Shown here one piece after another: positions 61,523-64,000 of a stretch of 64,000 nucleotides of DNA; within the stretch, counting starts at the first letter, position 1, and every line of letters starts with the position of its first letter. The position numbers were made by a program, and so were the translations under genes. Source of the DNA: Lachnoclostridium sp. An169 (GTDB lineage Bacteria > Bacillota > Clostridia > Lachnospirales > Lachnospiraceae); assembly GCF_002160525.1 (NCBI RefSeq), contig NZ_NFKT01000018.1, positions 31,827 to 95,826 of the forward strand, written 5' to 3'. The notes beneath the pieces are model-generated. The model was not told where the DNA came from. It ran no database searches and saw only the letters and a list, made by a program, of their open reading frames with translations.

Positions 61523-62071
61523 ATGGAATTTGCTTTACAGAAGTCACTATCTGCCGGTGAAGTAAAGATAATCCGGCAGAAACTGCACTTAAAACAAAAA
61601 GAACTGGCAGAATTACTTAATGTGTCTGTCAAAACTGTGGAGCACTGGGAGAGCAGCGGCGGCAGTGCAAAAGGGGCGGCGGCAGCATTGCTGTGCATTT
61701 TCCGGGAGAGGACATGGCTTCTGGAGGAACTGGAGGTTCCGGAACTGAAAATGCCGCTGCGGCTCAGGTATATGTATGAGAATCAGCTGTGTACAGTGAT
61801 CGATGTGGATGATCGCGAACAGCGGATCCGGATTAAAAATTTTGTTACAGATCCATTATTCTGTGCCTTTGGGCGCAATGAGCATCCTTCTTATGAAGAC
61901 TATGAGAATTTTCTGGAATCCAGGTGCTTCCCGCGGACACGGGATAAGATGAAGATTATTCTCCGCGAACTGGATCTCCCGTTTTACGACCCATTTATGA
62001 TTATACAGAAGACAGAGGGGCGGATGGCGGAGGATAATTTCTGGATAAAGATAGAGAGGAGCGGTGTATAA
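61523..62071 (+). CDS. XRE-type HTH protein with unknown C-terminal domain
   Basis: This 182-residue protein has an N-terminal helix-turn-helix (about 10-60: VKIIRQKLHLKQKELAELLNVSVKTVEHWE) of the MqsA/HigA-like short type. It is followed by a basic and aromatic C-terminal domain (RDKMKIILRELDLPFYDPFMIIQKTEGRMAEDNFWIKIER) that I cannot name. The ATG at 61523 follows GGAAGGGAAG. No toxin partner is visible next to it; the downstream gene is convergent, 4 bases away. Confidence 0.75.
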   Translation: MEFALQKSLSAGEVKIIRQKLHLKQKELAELLNVSVKTVEHWESSGGSAKGAAAALLCIFRERTWLLEELEVPELKMPLRLRYMYENQLCTVIDVDDREQRIRIKNFVTDPLFCAFGRNEHPSYEDYENFLESRCFPRTRDKMKIILRELDLPFYDPFMIIQKTEGRMAEDNFWIKIERSGV

Positions 62072-62075
62072 CCGC

Positions 62076-62921
62076 TCACTTCATCCGCTCCTCCAGCTCT
62101 CTGCACAGCCAGGGAATCTGCGACTCGAACTCAGCGGCGTACCATCTGGCGTCACTGGCATCTGCAGTCGCTTCGATACACATTACCACGAAATCCGCAG
62201 CCAGCGCCAGTGCGTCGCCCAGTTCCAGTCCCCGCATCAGCCCGCCGAAAGCGGCGGAGGAGTAGAGATCTCCCGTACCGTGATAGCTCTGAGGGCATTT
62301 CTTTGTAAAATAGGAAAATTCATTTCCATCCCGGTCCAGGCTGGCAACTCCGAGCCTGCCCGGTTCAAAGCTCACGCCGGTGAGGACTGCGGTTCTGCAG
62401 CCAAGCTCCAAAAGCCGCTGTAAAAGCTCGTGAATATAGGTTTCATCATACTTGCCTTCCTGCCGATATGGCATACCGGTGAGCAGGCAGGCTTCCGTGA
62501 TATTCGGCAGGATTACATCGGCTTTGGCGCATACTTTCGCCATGGCAGAAGGAAAACTCTCGTCGAAAGCCGGGTAGAGCTGGCCATTGTCCGCCATGGC
62601 AGGATCCACCAGGATCAGATTTTCACCGGTGCGGAAGCGGTCGAAGAAATCCGCAGTCTGTCCGCACTGTTCCCGGGAGGCAAGATATCCGGTGTAGATC
62701 CCGTCAAACGTGATCCCTTCTTTTTCCCAGGTGTCGGCGATCGGTTCGATCTGGTCCGAAAGATCTTTGCAGGTAAAGCTCCGGAACATGGTATGATTGG
62801 AAAGGACAGCTGTCGGAAGGATGCCGCACTCCACGCCCATTGCGGAAATAACCGGGAGCGCCACGGTGATCGAACAGCGTCCGATACAGGAAATGTCCTG
62901 GACAGTAACAATTCTTTTCAT
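62076..62921 (-). CDS. pdxY: pyridoxamine/pyridoxal kinase-like protein (PfkB superfamily)
   Basis: This 281-residue ribokinase-fold kinase starts VQDISCIGRCSITVALPVISAMGVECGILPTAVLSNHT, the characteristic opening of PdxY/PdxK-type vitamin B6 kinases. It also has LVDPAMADNG, LPNITEACLLTG and the catalytic HGTGDLYSSA anion-hole motif. It phosphorylates pyridoxal, pyridoxamine or pyridoxine with ATP in the salvage of vitamin B6. The ATG at 62921 is chosen because GGAGA precedes it; a longer frame to 62978 has a non-conserved start. Confidence 0.85.
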   Translation of the reverse strand: MKRIVTVQDISCIGRCSITVALPVISAMGVECGILPTAVLSNHTMFRSFTCKDLSDQIEPIADTWEKEGITFDGIYTGYLASREQCGQTADFFDRFRTGENLILVDPAMADNGQLYPAFDESFPSAMAKVCAKADVILPNITEACLLTGMPYRQEGKYDETYIHELLQRLLELGCRTAVLTGVSFEPGRLGVASLDRDGNEFSYFTKKCPQSYHGTGDLYSSAAFGGLMRGLELGDALALAADFVVMCIEATADASDARWYAAEFESQIPWLCRELEERMK

Positions 62922-63021
62922 AATAAAGTAGTCTCCTTTTGTTGGTATTGATTTGTGAAACGTATGCTGTAAATGCATGTTGTATATGCGCGCTGTATAG
63001 GAAAATATAGCAGAAACTGGA

Positions 63022-63050
63022 TTGAATAAAAATAGCCAAAATAATATAAT
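63022..63050 (+). promoter_or_regulatory. orphan sigma-A-type promoter
   Basis: TTGAAT (63022-63027), a 17-base spacer and a perfect TATAAT (63045-63050). No gene follows within 480 bases. A terminator-like hairpin follows about 125 bases later, giving a possible transcript of about 165 bases. Confidence 0.65.
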
Positions 63051-63177
63051 TTAACCAGTCCAGTTCATACGGTGGATCGGGAGCAAACTTCGGGAGGGGA
63101 CTGCTGGCCGCAGAATAAAGAAAATGCCCGGGAGGTGTCCAGAATTTGTCCTGCGTGGATTACATAGTGTGTTATAA

Positions 63178-63223
63178 ACAACGAAAACCCGCTAACCACA
63201 AGGGCTAACGGGCTTCGTCGTTT
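63178..63223 (+). terminator. terminator-like hairpin ending the putative small RNA
   Basis: AACGAA and CCCG on the left pair with CGGG, TTCGT and GTT on the right around CTAACCACAAGGGCTAA, followed by TTTTT. The stem has several bulges but is long. Confidence 0.65.
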
Positions 63224-63248
63224 TTATAGTTATCTAAAGGAATGAGAG

Positions 63249-63312
63249 TAAAGTGCGACACCATCTGGTGTCTTTACTTTATGAGGGGGGAGATAGTTGT
63301 TTATCAACTATC
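63249..63312. repeat. two adjacent hairpins
   Basis: AGTAAAG(TGC)GACACC pairs with GGTGTC-TTTACT (63249-63279), and AGATAGTTG pairs with CAACTATCT (63290-63312). The purine run GAGGGGGGAG lies between them. Their role is unknown; they could be part of a structured RNA read from either strand. Confidence 0.6.
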
Positions 63313-63532
63313 TGTCATTTATTATAGACAGCAAATGTGACGAAAGTATGAGTGAATTATAAAAGAAAATGAAAATTTCTAAATTGAAAATAAAAAAACT
63401 TTAAAGTACCGATAATCCGGAGTTTATCGAAGTATTTTGGAGAATACATCTGAATAAAAAATACGGATATGATAATATGAGAAGCTGAGAAACATAAAAA
63501 CGTGTAAATACACAAAAAACAGGAGCAAATCG

Positions 63533-63664
63533 ATGGAGATAAAAGGAGATGCTTATCTGCAGCAACTGATTGAGCGAAAGACGAACGGATCGATTAAGGT
63601 GATTGCCGGCATCCGCAGATGCGGAAAGTCTTATTTATTTTTTAATATTTTTAACGAATGTTAA
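63533..63664 (+). pseudogene. 5' fragment of an AAA_14 / DUF4143 ATPase gene
   Basis: Only 43 residues remain: MEIKGDAYLQQLIERKTNGS, then KVIAGIRRCGKSYLFFNIFN. This is the N-terminus and Walker A of the common AAA_14 family, whose full proteins have about 400 residues. The frame stops at 63662-63664, just where the sequence of an IS200/IS605-type element begins. The gene is therefore most likely cut by that insertion; whether the rest follows the element lies beyond the window. An AGGAG site precedes the ATG. Confidence 0.8.
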
Positions 63665-64000
63665 GCAAGAATTCCCCCAACCTCTGCAGGTGGCGGGATA
63701 AATTGCCATTATTATCTGAATATTTTGATTTTTTCTCACTTGTAAAAGAACACTTGTTCTCCATCCGGGGATGTGATATAATATGATCAGTCGAAATGTG
63801 AAAGGATCTGATTATATTGAGAAATATGGATCATAATGCACATTCAGTTTTTCTTCTTTATTATCATCTCATAATGGTCGTAAAGTATCGTCGAAAAGTG
63901 ATTGATGACCAGATTTCTGACCGGGCAAAGGATATCTTTGAGTATATTTCACCAAAGTACGGGATTGCTTTAGAAGAATGGAATCATGATCAGGATCATG
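63650..64000 (+). mobile_element. left part of an IS200/IS605-family insertion sequence (cut by window end)
   Basis: The element is recognised by its tnpA gene and by a subterminal hairpin at about 63669-63694 (TCCCCCAACCT / AGGTGGCGGGA), as expected for the left end of these single-strand-transposing elements. The exact left border is uncertain. TTTTTAAC near 63648-63655 resembles the short T/A-rich target motifs of this family. There are no terminal inverted repeats or target duplication to find, as is normal here. Confidence 0.75.
63817..64000 (+). CDS. tnpA: IS200/IS605 transposase TnpA (3' truncated by window edge)
   Basis: Sixty-one residues are visible from a TTG start at 63817 (AAAGGA 10 bases upstream; an ATG at 63826 is in frame). 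HSVFLLYYHLIMVVKYRRKVI and the following IEEW-like EEWNHDQDH are the N-terminus of the Y1 HUH single-strand transposase family. The HUH and catalytic Tyr motifs lie past the end of the window. It moves the element as single-stranded DNA. Confidence 0.9.
   Translation, partial: MRNMDHNAHSVFLLYYHLIMVVKYRRKVIDDQISDRAKDIFEYISPKYGIALEEWNHDQDH

Larger units (their letters stand above)
62922..63532. other. gene-free region with a promoter and consecutive hairpins (candidate small RNA locus)
   Basis: Over 600 bases lack any credible gene. They hold a good plus-strand promoter at 63022-63050, a terminator-like long hairpin at 63178-63223, and two further hairpins at 63249-63279 and 63290-63312. An isolated TATAAT occurs on the minus strand near 63335. 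See separate entries. Confidence 0.65.

Noticed and set aside
63105..63170. Small frame MPGRCPEFVLRGLHSVL within the putative small RNA
   Set aside because: Seventeen codons without a ribosome site; not enough to call a gene.
1..64000. CRISPR arrays, tRNA and rRNA genes
   Set aside because: No regularly spaced direct repeats with unique spacers and no recognisable tRNA or rRNA sequence were found on reading both strands by eye; a tRNAscan or minced run would settle it.

Overview
The window looks like a chromosomal segment of a gut-type Lachnospiraceae (class Clostridia). The evidence is strong GGAGG-type ribosome sites, ATGA-coupled genes, the GlgC/GlgD pair, DUF5058, an ECF S-component, CyuA, a CstA-type carrier and SpaA-type pili with two class C sortases. 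The bases are roughly balanced in GC with AT-rich intergenic regions. No rRNA, tRNA or CRISPR array was seen. All coordinates, spacers and matches were counted by eye.

Layout. 1-3.7 kb: de novo NAD operon nadA(partial)-nadB-nadC followed by the niacin repressor niaR. 3.8-8.7 kb: a class I methyltransferase, a large membrane-anchored protein of unknown role, an intergenic block of mirrored hairpins, and a DEDDh exonuclease. 9-13.5 kb: a CstA-type carrier, then a coenzyme A block (coaBC, ECF S-component, coaX). 13.5-15.7 kb (minus): a three-gene cassette of a small protein, an SMC-like ATPase and a PIN nuclease, which could be a defence module. 15.9-18.1 kb (minus): glgC-glgD for glycogen synthesis.

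18.4-28.2 kb is the most striking region. A tyrosine recombinase gene ends inside the first of two perfect 27-bp inverted repeats. These repeats bound a 338-bp gene-free segment that carries a strong promoter. Immediately beyond lies a pilus operon: VWA tip adhesin, major pilin, two class C sortases and a zinc-ribbon/AP2 protein. As given, the promoter points away from the pilus genes. I read this as a phase-variable invertible switch in its OFF orientation, with its own recombinase next to it.

28.3-32.5 kb: a MarR repressor with a heterodimeric ABC exporter. 32.5-33.1 kb: a REP-like palindromic repeat block. 33-41.6 kb: an aconitase-family hydratase, an ECF sigma factor with a membrane-anchored beta-propeller protein, tatD, rsmA and citrate synthase. 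41.6-46.6 kb: an alpha/beta hydrolase, a pair of membrane proteins (one DUF5058) with an M20 peptidase, and an XRE regulator with a small membrane protein. 46.6-54 kb: a carbohydrate locus with an AraC regulator, an ABC importer, a GH88 unsaturated uronyl hydrolase and a DUF2264 protein, probably for uronate-containing oligosaccharides. 54-64 kb: an old-yellow-enzyme-type flavin oxidoreductase divergent from a PucR-like regulator, an acyltransferase/SGNH protein, cysteine desulfidase cyuA, an XRE-type regulator behind tandem repeats, a pyridoxal-kinase-like gene, a structured intergenic region, a broken AAA_14 ATPase gene, and the start of an IS200/IS605 element that appears to have broken it.
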